A DNA stretch of 64,000 bases from HGM13006 sp964527315 (GTDB taxonomy: Bacteria; Bacillota; Clostridia; Oscillospirales; Oscillospiraceae): assembly GCA_964527315.1 (NCBI GenBank), contig CAZGOQ010000001.1, forward strand, positions 10,296 through 74,295, in the 5' to 3' direction. Below are positions 41,639-50,414 of the stretch, one piece after another (positions within the stretch are counted from its first letter, which is position 1; every line of letters begins with the position of its first letter). Made by a program: the position numbers and the translations under genes. Below the pieces are notes generated by a model. It was not told where the DNA came from. It saw only the letters and a program-made list of their open reading frames with translations, and ran no database searches.

Positions 41639-41677
41639 CTCAAAATTCCCTCCCGAGGTCAATTTTTCCTTTGTGTT

Positions 41678-41706
41678 ATTGTACACGAATTTTAAAAATT
41701 ATACAA
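41678..41706 (-). promoter_or_regulatory. Promoter of gpmI
   Basis: TTGTAT (41706-41701), 17 bp, TACAAT (41683-41678). Confidence 0.7.
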
Positions 41707-41718
41707 GGGGAATTGCGG

Positions 41719-41747
41719 TTGCGCAGGGATTACATATATGCTATAAT
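41719..41747 (+). promoter_or_regulatory. Promoter of the GNAT gene
   Basis: TTGCGC (41719-41724), 17 bp, TATAAT (41742-41747) with a TGC extension; divergent from gpmI. Confidence 0.75.
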
Positions 41748-41770
41748 GTGCCAAACAAAGAAGGGGTTTT

Positions 41771-42298
41771 ATGGACGCCTTGACGCTGATCAAGCCCACG
41801 CTGGAATATGGCAAAGACATTATGGCCTACCGGCAGGAGTTTTCAGATACCGGAGACGTGATGCACGGCTGCTCCGGTCTGGAGAAATACGATAACTGCG
41901 AACAGTGGCTGGCGCGCATGCAATTATATGAGCACGAAGAGACCTGCCCTGCGATGCGGGTGCCTGAAACGCTGTTTGTCTGTATTCGCAATTCTGACCA
42001 AAAAATTGTCGGTATGCTGGATTTACGTCACAAGTTAATTGATTCCCTTCTGCGAACAGGCGGCCACATTGGCTATTCCATTCGCCCCTCAGAGCGTAAA
42101 AAGGGCTACGGTACCCGGCAGTTGATGCTTGCCCTGGAGAAATGCCGGGACATTCATCTTAACCGTGTGCTTGTAACCTGTGATCAAGAAAATATTGCCT
42201 CCGCCAAAATCATCCAGCGCTGCGGCGGCATGTTGGAAAATGAAGTGTTTGACCCCAGCGGCAATACCGTAACACAGCGGTACTGGATTTTCCTATAA
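41771..42298 (+). CDS. GNAT family N-acetyltransferase
   Basis: 175 aa single-domain acetyltransferase of the RimJ-like/YkkB-like kind. The acetyl-CoA loop is seen as RPSERKKGYGTRQL, preceded by the beta strand GGHIGYSI and followed by VLVTCDQENIASAKIIQRCGG. The substrate (small molecule or protein N-terminus) cannot be inferred. It has its own promoter and terminator. Confidence 0.9.
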   Translation: MDALTLIKPTLEYGKDIMAYRQEFSDTGDVMHGCSGLEKYDNCEQWLARMQLYEHEETCPAMRVPETLFVCIRNSDQKIVGMLDLRHKLIDSLLRTGGHIGYSIRPSERKKGYGTRQLMLALEKCRDIHLNRVLVTCDQENIASAKIIQRCGGMLENEVFDPSGNTVTQRYWIFL

Positions 42299-42302
42299 AA
42301 TA

Positions 42303-42335
42303 CCCGGAGCGGTTTTTACCGCCCCGGGACTTTTT
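42303..42335. terminator. Bidirectional terminator of the GNAT gene and spoIVA
   Basis: Stem CCCGG-GCGGT/ACCGC-CCGGG with one mismatch and a short T loop, then ACTTTTTAT on the plus strand. It touches the spoIVA stop codon. Confidence 0.9.
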
Positions 42336-43806
42336 ATAAAATAATGCAAATCAGCCCGCCGCTGCCCTCGTTGATGATTTTCTGAATGGTGTCCCGCAGC
42401 TTCATCCGGGCGTCCTCCGGCATTTTTGAGAGTTTTGTATTGACCCCTTCGTTGACCAGTTCAAACAGGGACTTTCCAAAAATATTGCTCTCCCAGAGTT
42501 TCTCCGTATTCCCCTCATACTCCTCCAGCAGATAGCTGACCAGATCCTCCGACTGCTTTTCATCCCCCACCATGGGACTCAGCACTGTGGTGATATCCGC
42601 CCGGAGCATGTGGATGGAGGGCGCGGAGGCTTTTAATTTGACGCCGTAGCTGCCGTTTTTCCGGACGATTTCCGGTACCTCCAGCCGCATTTCATCAGTG
42701 GTCGGCATCACAATGCCGTAGCCTGTCGCCCGAACCTGCTCCAGCGCACCGGACACCCGGTCGTATTCCCGTTTGACCTCTCCCAGTTCCCGGAGATGTG
42801 CCATCAAAGCCCCATCATCGGCGATTTCAACACCGGTCTCCTGGGACAACACCTGATAAAACAACTGCTCCGGGAACAGCAGCTGGATCTCCACGATTCC
42901 GCTTCCCGGCTCCAGACTTCTGATTTCCATTCGTTCCAGACCGGAGTTTTCCGGAATTTCAGAAAACACTTCTCTGGTATCCCGCAGATGCCGGGTGTTT
43001 TTCGCCATCTCCAAAAGGCTCTGATACAGTTCCGCCTTAATTGGGTGCTCAGAGGGCAGCGCCGTGACCCAGCCGGGAAGATAGAAGTCCAGTTCCTGCA
43101 CCGGGAACTCATAGAGCAGCTGCTCAAGGATATTCAAAATGATCTCCTGCTCCATGGTCAAGCAGTTGACCGGAAAGACCCGAACATGATATTCCTTCTC
43201 CAATTCTCCGGCCAGAGCCTTTGTTTCCTGGGAATAAGGCTCGGTGGAATTCAAAAGCACCAGAAACGGCTTTCCCGTTTTCTCCATATCCAGAATGGAA
43301 CGCCGCTCCGCTTCCAGATAGTCCTCCCGTGGAATGTCCGTCACACTGCCGTCTGTGGTCACCACAAGGCCGATGGTGCAGTGATCCTCCATCACCTTTT
43401 TGGTTCCCGTTTCCGCTGCTTCCGTCATAGGAATCTCATGGTCATACCAGGGCGTTGTGACCATCCTTGGCTTCCCATCCTCGTCAGCGCCAATGGCTCC
43501 CGGCACCATGTATCCGACAGAATCAATGAGCCGCACCCGCAGCCGCGTCTGGCCGTCGGGAGAAATCTCAACCGCCTGTTCCGGAATAAATTTGGGTTCC
43601 GATGTGGTGATGGTTCTTCCGCTCCCGCTCTGGGGCAGTTCGTCTCGTGCGCGCTCTCGATGATATACGTTGTCAATGGACGGGATGATCAGTTCCTCCA
43701 TAAACCGTTTGGCAAAGGTGGATTTTCCGGTGCGAACCGGCCCCACCACCGCCAAATAAATATTTCCATCAGTTCTGCGCCCGATCTCTTCATAGATACT
43801 GTTCAA
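42334..43806 (-). CDS. spoIVA: Stage IV sporulation protein A, coat base ATPase
   Basis: 490 aa. It polymerises on the forespore surface using ATP and forms the foundation of the spore coat. Visible: Walker A VVGPVRTGKSTFAKRF, LIDSVGYMVPGA, GLVVTTDGS and the C-terminal membrane-targeting end GGLICIIL. Begins NSIYEEIGRRTDGNIYL from a TTG start at 43806, seven bases behind AAGGAGG. It follows the SPOCS-LysM gene by 45 bp. Expected sigma-E control. Confidence 0.97.
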   Translation of the reverse strand: MNSIYEEIGRRTDGNIYLAVVGPVRTGKSTFAKRFMEELIIPSIDNVYHRERARDELPQSGSGRTITTSEPKFIPEQAVEISPDGQTRLRVRLIDSVGYMVPGAIGADEDGKPRMVTTPWYDHEIPMTEAAETGTKKVMEDHCTIGLVVTTDGSVTDIPREDYLEAERRSILDMEKTGKPFLVLLNSTEPYSQETKALAGELEKEYHVRVFPVNCLTMEQEIILNILEQLLYEFPVQELDFYLPGWVTALPSEHPIKAELYQSLLEMAKNTRHLRDTREVFSEIPENSGLERMEIRSLEPGSGIVEIQLLFPEQLFYQVLSQETGVEIADDGALMAHLRELGEVKREYDRVSGALEQVRATGYGIVMPTTDEMRLEVPEIVRKNGSYGVKLKASAPSIHMLRADITTVLSPMVGDEKQSEDLVSYLLEEYEGNTEKLWESNIFGKSLFELVNEGVNTKLSKMPEDARMKLRDTIQKIINEGSGGLICIIL

Positions 43807-43851
43807 GCAATTTCCTCCTTATTGGAAAAATTCCGGTTATGACACATGGCT

Positions 43852-45339
43852 TCATCTTGGAATCAGCAGGATTCCCTCCGGCGCTGCATCCTCGGAAAGA
43901 CCGTTTGCAGCCAGAATGGCCTCCTGAGTGGTATGGTACTCCTTTGCAATATCCCAAAGGCTCTCCTCCCGGCGCGGCTGACGGATGATCAATCCCGGAG
44001 CGGAATGCTCCTGTTCCATTTCTTCCAGGTTTCCACCAATAATTTCTAAAAAATCCATGGGCCGGTAGGTGCTCACCGCCATGGTGCCGTTAACCTTGAT
44101 GTCCATATCGTCCATACCCGGACTGCCGGAGGCCGTCAAAGATGTTGTTTCCGCCTCGAATCTGCACCCTTCCGAAGCCCGGGTTGTTGCAGTCAGTTCT
44201 GTGCGGACGCTGGAACTGCGCAGCTGCCCCTGATCGTTTTCCCATAAGATCTGCGCCGTCACAGGCAGCGTAAATTCAATCTGCTCCCCGGATCGCTTTT
44301 CCGATGTTTCTCCGGTCAGGCAGTTGACATAGATCACACGGTTTGCCTGTCCATCAGCGTTGCCATGGCCCACTGGGGCGAAATACTGGCAGTCCAGCAG
44401 AGAATCATAACTCCGTTGAGCCGTTTCCGGCGTAATTTCTCCATCCAGCGCATAGATATCCCCTACATAGCTGATCTCCCGTCTGGAAAACACCTCCGCC
44501 GTTGTCAGCAACTGCAGGGTTACGTTGAGGCTGCCGCCGTCGGCGGACAGTTCCACATCCGCTCCGGTCAGACAGCTTTTGATCTTCAATTCGTCTGTTT
44601 CCTGGCAATCGCCCAGGTCGATGTACTGAGAAAAGGGAAGCGTCGCGGAGCCGGTCTGCATACGGCCATCGCCATCCATATAGAGCGCATACAGCCTGCA
44701 TTCGCCTTTGAGCACCGCTCTGGCTCCTGTCAAGCGGGAATCCGCGTGGGTCAATTCCACCTGATAGCCTGCCAGATTTTCCGCCAGTCCCTCCGGACTC
44801 AGGCGCACCGTGTCTTCCACGGTATAATTTTTTTCCCCCAGCGCGGAAAGCCAGCGAACCGGAGCCGTTTTTCGCAGCAGGCAGACCCGCTTGTCCTGCG
44901 TTCCGTCCAAATGTTCTTCCGTCGCCGGCTCATAGACCGTCGCACAAACCGCAATGGTTGCACGAACCATGATTTTTCTGGGATTGACAAGATGGCCGTC
45001 CAGACGACGCAGCGTTACCTGGACCCGGGTCTCCATTCCGGGCTTTAATACGCTGTTTTCCAGCTTTAAACTCATGGGGATATAGACCTCCACCACCTCC
45101 GGCGTTTTTCTGCCCTCGGGCTGTGTCAGCGCCGTGGCGCTGACGCCGGCGGAGATGCTGAGAATCCCCTCTGTCAATTCCTTTCCCCGGAGAAAGGCCA
45201 TGCCGCTGGTAAACAGTACCTCCGTCACATCGGGGCAGGAATCCGGGATGATGGCCTCCGCCGTCTCCTCCATGCTCCTGGTTTCCCGGAGCGCCGGCCT
45301 GAGGTAGGAGGCGCTCTGTTTCAAAAATTCCAATTTCAA
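43852..45339 (-). CDS. SPOCS (DUF3794) and LysM domain protein, SpoVID-like coat factor
   Basis: 495 aa from TTG 45339 (AAGGAG nine bases upstream; the ATG at 45357 has no ribosome site). The N-terminus (SMEETAEAIIPDSCPDVTEV) and two later stretches carry DUF3794/SPOCS patterns, and the last 45 residues are a LysM domain (REESLWDIAKEYHTTQEAIL, then LIPR). Bacillus SpoVID has the same pair of domains and binds SpoIVA during coat encasement; here the gene directly precedes spoIVA, so a matching role is likely. No sequence-level orthology can be claimed. Confidence 0.85.
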   Translation of the reverse strand: MKLEFLKQSASYLRPALRETRSMEETAEAIIPDSCPDVTEVLFTSGMAFLRGKELTEGILSISAGVSATALTQPEGRKTPEVVEVYIPMSLKLENSVLKPGMETRVQVTLRRLDGHLVNPRKIMVRATIAVCATVYEPATEEHLDGTQDKRVCLLRKTAPVRWLSALGEKNYTVEDTVRLSPEGLAENLAGYQVELTHADSRLTGARAVLKGECRLYALYMDGDGRMQTGSATLPFSQYIDLGDCQETDELKIKSCLTGADVELSADGGSLNVTLQLLTTAEVFSRREISYVGDIYALDGEITPETAQRSYDSLLDCQYFAPVGHGNADGQANRVIYVNCLTGETSEKRSGEQIEFTLPVTAQILWENDQGQLRSSSVRTELTATTRASEGCRFEAETTSLTASGSPGMDDMDIKVNGTMAVSTYRPMDFLEIIGGNLEEMEQEHSAPGLIIRQPRREESLWDIAKEYHTTQEAILAANGLSEDAAPEGILLIPR

Positions 45340-45387
45340 CTTGATACACTCCTTCATTGGGGCGCTCAGGGCACCTCTTTATGAAAA

Positions 45388-45417
45388 AGTATATTCTCAC
45401 AATTCGCTTTCTATGTC
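45388..45417 (-). promoter_or_regulatory. Possible sigma-E-type promoter ahead of the SPOCS-LysM/spoIVA pair
   Basis: GACATAG (45417-45411), 14 bp, GAATATACT (45396-45388). It does not fit sigma A. The match to sigma-E boxes is partial. 45418-45480 shows nothing else. Confidence 0.25.
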
Positions 45418-45480
45418 TCATTTTTCCGGTCAGAAAAGCGTTTCCCTTTACCAGCAAATATTTGATCCAAAAATTTGATT

Positions 45481-45627
45481 TCAGCAATGCATGAAAATAC
45501 AGCCAGCCACAACGGCTGCAATCCCCAGCAGGATCGGGCACAGCCCACTTTGGAGCAAAACGGCCAAAATCATCCCTACACCGAAGGCAAACAGCGCAAT
45601 CCCAATAACCTCTCGTTTTCTAATCAT
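45481..45627 (-). CDS. 48-aa two-helix membrane protein, unknown
   Basis: Starts IRKREVIGIALFAFGVGMIL and continues with a second hydrophobic helix ILLGIAAVVAGCIFM between short polar ends. The ATG follows GGGGGATG, which belongs to the 3' arm of the rsgA terminator. Similar tiny YqfT/DUF-like membrane proteins are common near sporulation genes, but I do not recognise a family. Confidence 0.6.
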   Translation of the reverse strand: MIRKREVIGIALFAFGVGMILAVLLQSGLCPILLGIAAVVAGCIFMHC

Positions 45628-45632
45628 AAAAA

Positions 45633-45661
45633 CATCCCCCGCACAGTCTATGCGGGGGATG
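45633..45661 (-). terminator. rsgA terminator overlapping the next ribosome site
   Basis: Eleven-pair perfect stem CATCCCCCGCA/TGCGGGGGATG with a 7 nt loop, then TTTTT and at once the ATG of the 48-aa gene. Confidence 0.85.
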
Positions 45662-45710
45662 CAATTCCATGATCAATTTTAAAGTAAAAATCGGCAGGAG
45701 TGGAAATATG

Positions 45711-46604
45711 TTAATCTTTTTTGTGTTCCCATTCCCGATATTCTTTCCGCTTTTCATAGAGCCGGACATAACTCTCATGCCGGGTCTTTCCGATTTTTCC
45801 GTCGGCCAGCGCCTGCAGCACCGCGCAGCCCTGCTCTTTGATGTGGGCGCAGTCATCAAACCGGCATTTGCCCAGGTAAGGGGAAAATTCCGGGAAAGCC
45901 AACGCCAGCGTTTCCGGCGAACCAACCTCCATCCGTTCCGTGTCAAAGGAGGAAAAGCCGGGCGTATCCATGATCTTTGTGCCGTTCGGCAGGGAGAAAA
46001 GTTCTACATGCCGGGTGGTATGTCTGCCGCGGCCCAGTTTTTTGCTGACTTCGCCGGTGGCGATCCGCGCTTCCGGATAGAGAGCGTTGAGCATAGTAGA
46101 CTTCCCAACGCCGGAGTTTCCGGTAAAGGCTGCCAGCTTTCCCTTCAGCATTGACCTGAGTTCCTCCACGCCCTGTCCTGTTTTCGCGCTGGATCTCAGT
46201 ACAGGGATTCCTGCCTGGTTATAAATCGCGAACAGAGTGTCCGCCGGGTCGAGATCACACTTGGTCAGCAGCAAAATGGTCTCCACCCGCTGTACCGACG
46301 CGATCGCTGAGATCCGGTCAATGAGAAAAGGGTCTGTGACCGGATTGACCTGAGACGCCATCATCACAAGGACGTCCACATTGCTCACTGCCGGACGGAT
46401 AAAGCTGTTTTTGCGGGGAAGCACCTCCTGCACATAGCCGCTATCCCCACTGAGAAAATAGGTCACATGGTCTCCCACAAGCGGACTGACGCCCAGCTTT
46501 CTCAGTTTTCCCCTGGCTCTGCATCGGACGATTTCCGTTCCAGTGTCCACATCATAAAAGCCGCTAAGGGCGCGAATGATTATTCCCTGATATTCCTGTG
46601 TCAT
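45711..46604 (-). CDS. rsgA: Ribosome small-subunit maturation GTPase RsgA
   Basis: 297 aa circularly permuted GTPase that checks late 30S assembly. Order: OB fold (GIIIRALSGFYDVDTG), G4 TKCDL, G5 SSAKTGQG, G1 AFTGNSGVGKSTMLNAL, G3 DTPGF, then the zinc site CRFDDCAHIKEQGCAV. Its ATG overlaps the kinase stop (ATGA), the order known from Bacillus (prpC-prkC-rsgA). Confidence 0.97.
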   Translation of the reverse strand: MTQEYQGIIIRALSGFYDVDTGTEIVRCRARGKLRKLGVSPLVGDHVTYFLSGDSGYVQEVLPRKNSFIRPAVSNVDVLVMMASQVNPVTDPFLIDRISAIASVQRVETILLLTKCDLDPADTLFAIYNQAGIPVLRSSAKTGQGVEELRSMLKGKLAAFTGNSGVGKSTMLNALYPEARIATGEVSKKLGRGRHTTRHVELFSLPNGTKIMDTPGFSSFDTERMEVGSPETLALAFPEFSPYLGKCRFDDCAHIKEQGCAVLQALADGKIGKTRHESYVRLYEKRKEYREWEHKKD

Positions 46605-48616
46605 TCAATCGGTTCCACAGGAGGGTCCAGTGTCGGCGCCTGAGAGGGATCCGGCTCCTGTGAGGGAGAAGGGGAAGGAGAAGGAGACGGAGACGGAGAC
46701 GACGGCTCCTGCGAGGGAGAAGGCGACGGGGAAGAAGTCGTCTCCTGTATCGGCGAGGGAGACGGGGAAGGAGATGTTTCTTCTTTGCCAAGAGAAACCT
46801 TAATGCTGATCACGGTGCCCTCTTTGACCTCCTGCTTATATTTGATACTCTGATAGAATACGCGCCCTTCCTCAGCTTCATTTTCCGCTCTGGTTACATT
46901 GGCGATCAAATTTCTTGATTCAATCAGCGCGACCGCGTCTTTCTCTTCCAGATCCAGAACATCCGGCACCTCGACCAGTTTGGTTCCTTCGCCGCTGGAT
47001 ACCGTGATCGTTACAGTATCGCCGGAACGAAGTTCTGTTCCGTATACCGGAGAAGACGAGATTACCTTCCCTTCTTCTACATTCTCCGACTCCGTATAAC
47101 TGTAGTTAATGGACAGGGAAAGCTGATCGGTCAATTCCTGCATGGCACTCTCCGCTTCCTGCACTGTCTTCCCGACCACATTTGGCATAGGCATGGTCTG
47201 CGTACCCTTGGAAACCGTCAGTCGGACGGTGGTGCCAACCGTCACTTTTTTGCCCTTATCCACGCTTTGCTCGCAAATCTCTCCTTCGGCATACCGCTCG
47301 TTGTAAACCCGTTCGCCCTCCACCAGATTGAGGTCGCTGTATAGTTCATCCTCCAGAACGTCCTCCAACTGCTTGCCCAGAAAATTCGGCACCGACACAA
47401 GGCCGTCGCTGCTTTCACCGGAAAATACGGTTCGCCACATGACAATTCCAAGGATTACAACGACCACCAGCAACACAGATACTACAATAATTGGCGTTTT
47501 GCTGCTCCGGCGCTCCTCCTCATCTGAATCGTCATAGTAATCCGCGTAACGCTGCTGCTTTCGGCCGGCCTTTTCCTGATTGGCCCGCTGGACAGAGCGT
47601 TCCGCCATACTACGAGCCTTTTGCTGCGCCGCCTGTTGGGCGTCGGCTGTTTGCGCCGGACGCTGCGCTGCCTGCGCCTGCTGCCGTGACTGCCCGCCCT
47701 GGCGCTGCTGGGTTTGGCCCGCTGTAGTCGAACGGGTGTCCACATAGGCCGTGGAGCCGCCGGGTCCGGCGTTAAAGCGGAACACCACCTGCGGATTTTT
47801 TCGAAGCGCTTCCAGATCTTCTATCATTGCTGTCGCAGAAGCATAGCGCGCCGTCATATCGGAGCACATGGCATGCAGGGTGATCTGCTGAAGCCCCAGC
47901 GGAATGTTCGGGTTGATCTGACGGGGCGGCGTCGGTGTGGAGTTGATATGCTGAATGGCGATCGCCACAGGGGATTCTCCGTCATAGGGCGGTTTTCCGG
48001 TCAGCATTTCATACATGACCACACCCAGAGAATAGAGATCCGACCGGGCGTCCACCTGCGCCCCCTTGGCCTGTTCCGGAGAAATATAATGTACAGACCC
48101 CAAAGCTTCACGGGTCAGCGTATTCTGGGAGGAATTCAGACGCGCAATCCCAAAATCGGCCACCTTAACGCTGCCGTCCTTCAAGATCATAATATTATGG
48201 GGCTTGATATCCCGATGCACGATGCCGCGGCTGTGTGCGTGCTCCAGGGCCTTGGCACTCTGGGTTGCAAAATGCAGCGCTTCCCGCCAGGAAATTGAGC
48301 CCCGCTGCTGCATATACTGCTTGAGCGTCAAGCCGTCAATCAATTCCATCACGATATAATCCGCATCGCTGGAATGTCCCACATCGTAAACTGCGACGAT
48401 ATTGGGATGGGACAGCATGGCGACTGCCTGACTTTCCGCGTGGAATCTGCGGCGGAAATCTTCGTCCCGGCTCAGTTCTTCCTTTAAAATTTTTACCGCC
48501 ACAAATCGGTTCAGGCGATGGCATCTGGCCCGGTAAACCACGGCCATCCCGCCTCTGCCGATCTCTTCTAAAATCTCATAGCGGCCATCCAGCAGCCGTC
48601 CAATATATTTATCCAT
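46601..48616 (-). CDS. prkC: PASTA-domain serine/threonine protein kinase
   Basis: 671 aa from ATG 48616. Kinase domain 1-270 (EIGRGGMAVVYRA, catalytic VHRDIKPHN, DFGIARLN, then the GSVHYISPEQ activation segment), a Gln/Ala-rich linker, one transmembrane helix (IIVVSVLLVVVVILGIVMW) and three extracellular PASTA repeats that sense muropeptides or lipid II. The last 60 residues are a Ser-Pro repeat tail, presumably outside the cell. It acts with the PP2C phosphatase encoded just upstream. Confidence 0.97.
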   Translation of the reverse strand: MDKYIGRLLDGRYEILEEIGRGGMAVVYRARCHRLNRFVAVKILKEELSRDEDFRRRFHAESQAVAMLSHPNIVAVYDVGHSSDADYIVMELIDGLTLKQYMQQRGSISWREALHFATQSAKALEHAHSRGIVHRDIKPHNIMILKDGSVKVADFGIARLNSSQNTLTREALGSVHYISPEQAKGAQVDARSDLYSLGVVMYEMLTGKPPYDGESPVAIAIQHINSTPTPPRQINPNIPLGLQQITLHAMCSDMTARYASATAMIEDLEALRKNPQVVFRFNAGPGGSTAYVDTRSTTAGQTQQRQGGQSRQQAQAAQRPAQTADAQQAAQQKARSMAERSVQRANQEKAGRKQQRYADYYDDSDEEERRSSKTPIIVVSVLLVVVVILGIVMWRTVFSGESSDGLVSVPNFLGKQLEDVLEDELYSDLNLVEGERVYNERYAEGEICEQSVDKGKKVTVGTTVRLTVSKGTQTMPMPNVVGKTVQEAESAMQELTDQLSLSINYSYTESENVEEGKVISSSPVYGTELRSGDTVTITVSSGEGTKLVEVPDVLDLEEKDAVALIESRNLIANVTRAENEAEEGRVFYQSIKYKQEVKEGTVISIKVSLGKEETSPSPSPSPIQETTSSPSPSPSQEPSSPSPSPSPSPSPSQEPDPSQAPTLDPPVEPIE
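46630..46775 (-). repeat. Low-complexity Ser-Pro coding repeat in the kinase tail
   Basis: Runs of TCTCCG/TCTCCTTCC-type codon pairs encode (SP)n blocks separated by SQEP and IQETTS. Such repeats change length easily by slippage. Confidence 0.85.
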
Positions 48617-48640
48617 TTGCATCGCTCCCCCGGCGTGTTT

Positions 48641-49372
48641 TTAAAATTTGATGAGAACCACCGTTACATTGTCCGGGGCTCCCCGCTTTTTGGCCGTATC
48701 GATCAGTCTCTGGCAGCATTCTGTGCCTTCGTCGGTATGCGTTACTTCATAGAGCAGTTCCGGCTTTGTGACCAGATTGGAAAGGCCGTCCGAGCAGAGT
48801 AGCAGATACTCTCCCTTTTCCATGTTCAGATAAAAGCAGTCCGGCACTACCTCCGGCTCAGTCCCAACCGCTCTGGTGATCAGATTTTTATTGGGATGCT
48901 TTCTGGCCTGCTCTTCGCTGATTTGCCCTCGAGCGACCATCAGTCCGACCACCGAGTGATCCTCCGTGACCTGCTGTACCTCTTCGCCGGAGATATAATA
49001 GCACCGACTGTCTCCCACATTGACAATATAGGCCCCCTGATGTTGAAGGAAGACCGCCACCAGCGTTGTGCCCATGCCCTTGAAATCCGGGCTGACCCTG
49101 GACTGCTCATAGACGGCGCGGTTGGCGCTTTTCACCCCATCCACCAGCATCGAAACGATCTGCTGCTGCTGCATATCCTGGCTCACACTGCCGGAAATAT
49201 CCTGCAAAAAAACCTCCGAAGCCAGCCGTGACGCAACATCGCCTGATTTGGCGCCGCCCATTCCATCGCAGAGCACTGCCAGAAACTGGCCCGGGCCAAG
49301 GCTGAGACAGCGATAATAATCCTGATTTTGCTTCCGGACCATTCCCTGATCCGTCGCGCCCCAAATTTCCAT
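48641..49372 (-). CDS. prpC: PP2C-family protein phosphatase
   Basis: 243 aa. Begins MEIWGATDQGMVRKQNQDY (metal-ligand region), LCDGMGGAKSGDVAS, VNVGDSRCYYI, VTEDHSVVGLMVARGQ, LCSDGLSNLV and DNVTVVLIKF: the full set of PP2C motifs. Removes phosphate from PrkC and its targets. The ATG at 49372 follows GAGGTG; the longer frame covers the rlmN end and is not used. It ends 24 bp before the kinase start. Confidence 0.96.
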   Translation of the reverse strand: MEIWGATDQGMVRKQNQDYYRCLSLGPGQFLAVLCDGMGGAKSGDVASRLASEVFLQDISGSVSQDMQQQQIVSMLVDGVKSANRAVYEQSRVSPDFKGMGTTLVAVFLQHQGAYIVNVGDSRCYYISGEEVQQVTEDHSVVGLMVARGQISEEQARKHPNKNLITRAVGTEPEVVPDCFYLNMEKGEYLLLCSDGLSNLVTKPELLYEVTHTDEGTECCQRLIDTAKKRGAPDNVTVVLIKF

Positions 49373-49382
49373 TTTCGTCACC

Positions 49383-50414
49383 TCACAATTCCTGCAGGGC
49401 CTTCCGACGAAGCTGCCCGCAGGAGGCGTCGATATCACCGCCCAGCCTTCTTCGCACAGTGGCAGTGATCCCTGCACGCTCCAGTGTTTCCTGAAAGCGG
49501 AGGATGTTCCCCTTGGTGGAGGGCTTGAATGGGCTTTCCTCCACGTTGTTGAGCGGGATCATGTTCACATGAGCGCCCATGCCGCGGAGCAGGCTGATCA
49601 GCTTCTCCGCATGAGCCTGCGTGTCATTGACCCCATCGATCATCGCGTATTCAAAGGAAATGCGCCTACCCGTTTCTTCAAAGTACCGGCGGCAGGCTTT
49701 CATCAGCTTCTCCACGCTATAGCGGCGATTGACCGGCATGATCCTGCTCCTGGTCTCATCATCCGGCGCGTGAAGGGATACAGATAATGTTAATTGTAAA
49801 TGAAGAGAGGCCAGTTTGTCAATTCTTTCTGTCAAACCGCAGGTAGAAAGTGAAATATGCCGCATGGAAATATTCATGCCATCCGGATGATTGACCAGTT
49901 CCAGGAACCTGACCACAGCATCAAAATTGTCCAGCGGCTCTCCAATTCCCATAAGAACGATATGGGAAATTTTCTTGCCGCTGTCCTTCTCTGTAAACAG
50001 AACCTGATCAAGGATCTCTCCGGCAGTGAGCCGTCTGACCAGTCCCCCCAGCGTTGAAGCGCAAAAGGCGCAGCCCATGGCGCAGCCCACCTCTGTGGAA
50101 ACGCAGACGGTATTGCCATACTGATACCGCATCAAAACCGTTTCCACGCAGCTGCCGTCTCCCATCCGCCAAAGATATTTGATGGTGCCGTCCCTTTTGC
50201 TCTCCTGCTTCCGCTCCACGCTGGGAACTGAAATATAAAATTCCTCATCCAAGCGCTCCCGCAGAGCCTTGGACAAGTTTGTCATGTCCGAAAAAGACAC
50301 CGCGCCCTGATGGAGCCAGCTGAAAACCTGTTTTGCCCGAAATTTTTTCTCTCCCATTTCCATCAGCGCTGTTTCCAACTGGGAAAGGTTCATGGATTTG
50401 ATATCCTGTTTCAT
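49383..50414 (-). CDS. rlmN: Dual-specificity 23S rRNA/tRNA adenine-C2 methyltransferase
   Basis: 343 aa radical-SAM enzyme; methylates A2503 of 23S rRNA and A37 of some tRNAs. 4Fe-4S cysteines CAMGCAFC, SAM-binding GIGEPLDN, and the two catalytic cysteines in ISLSTCG and in DASCGQLR near the C-terminus. ATG overlaps the rsmB stop by 4 nt. Confidence 0.97.
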   Translation of the reverse strand: MKQDIKSMNLSQLETALMEMGEKKFRAKQVFSWLHQGAVSFSDMTNLSKALRERLDEEFYISVPSVERKQESKRDGTIKYLWRMGDGSCVETVLMRYQYGNTVCVSTEVGCAMGCAFCASTLGGLVRRLTAGEILDQVLFTEKDSGKKISHIVLMGIGEPLDNFDAVVRFLELVNHPDGMNISMRHISLSTCGLTERIDKLASLHLQLTLSVSLHAPDDETRSRIMPVNRRYSVEKLMKACRRYFEETGRRISFEYAMIDGVNDTQAHAEKLISLLRGMGAHVNMIPLNNVEESPFKPSTKGNILRFQETLERAGITATVRRRLGGDIDASCGQLRRKALQEL

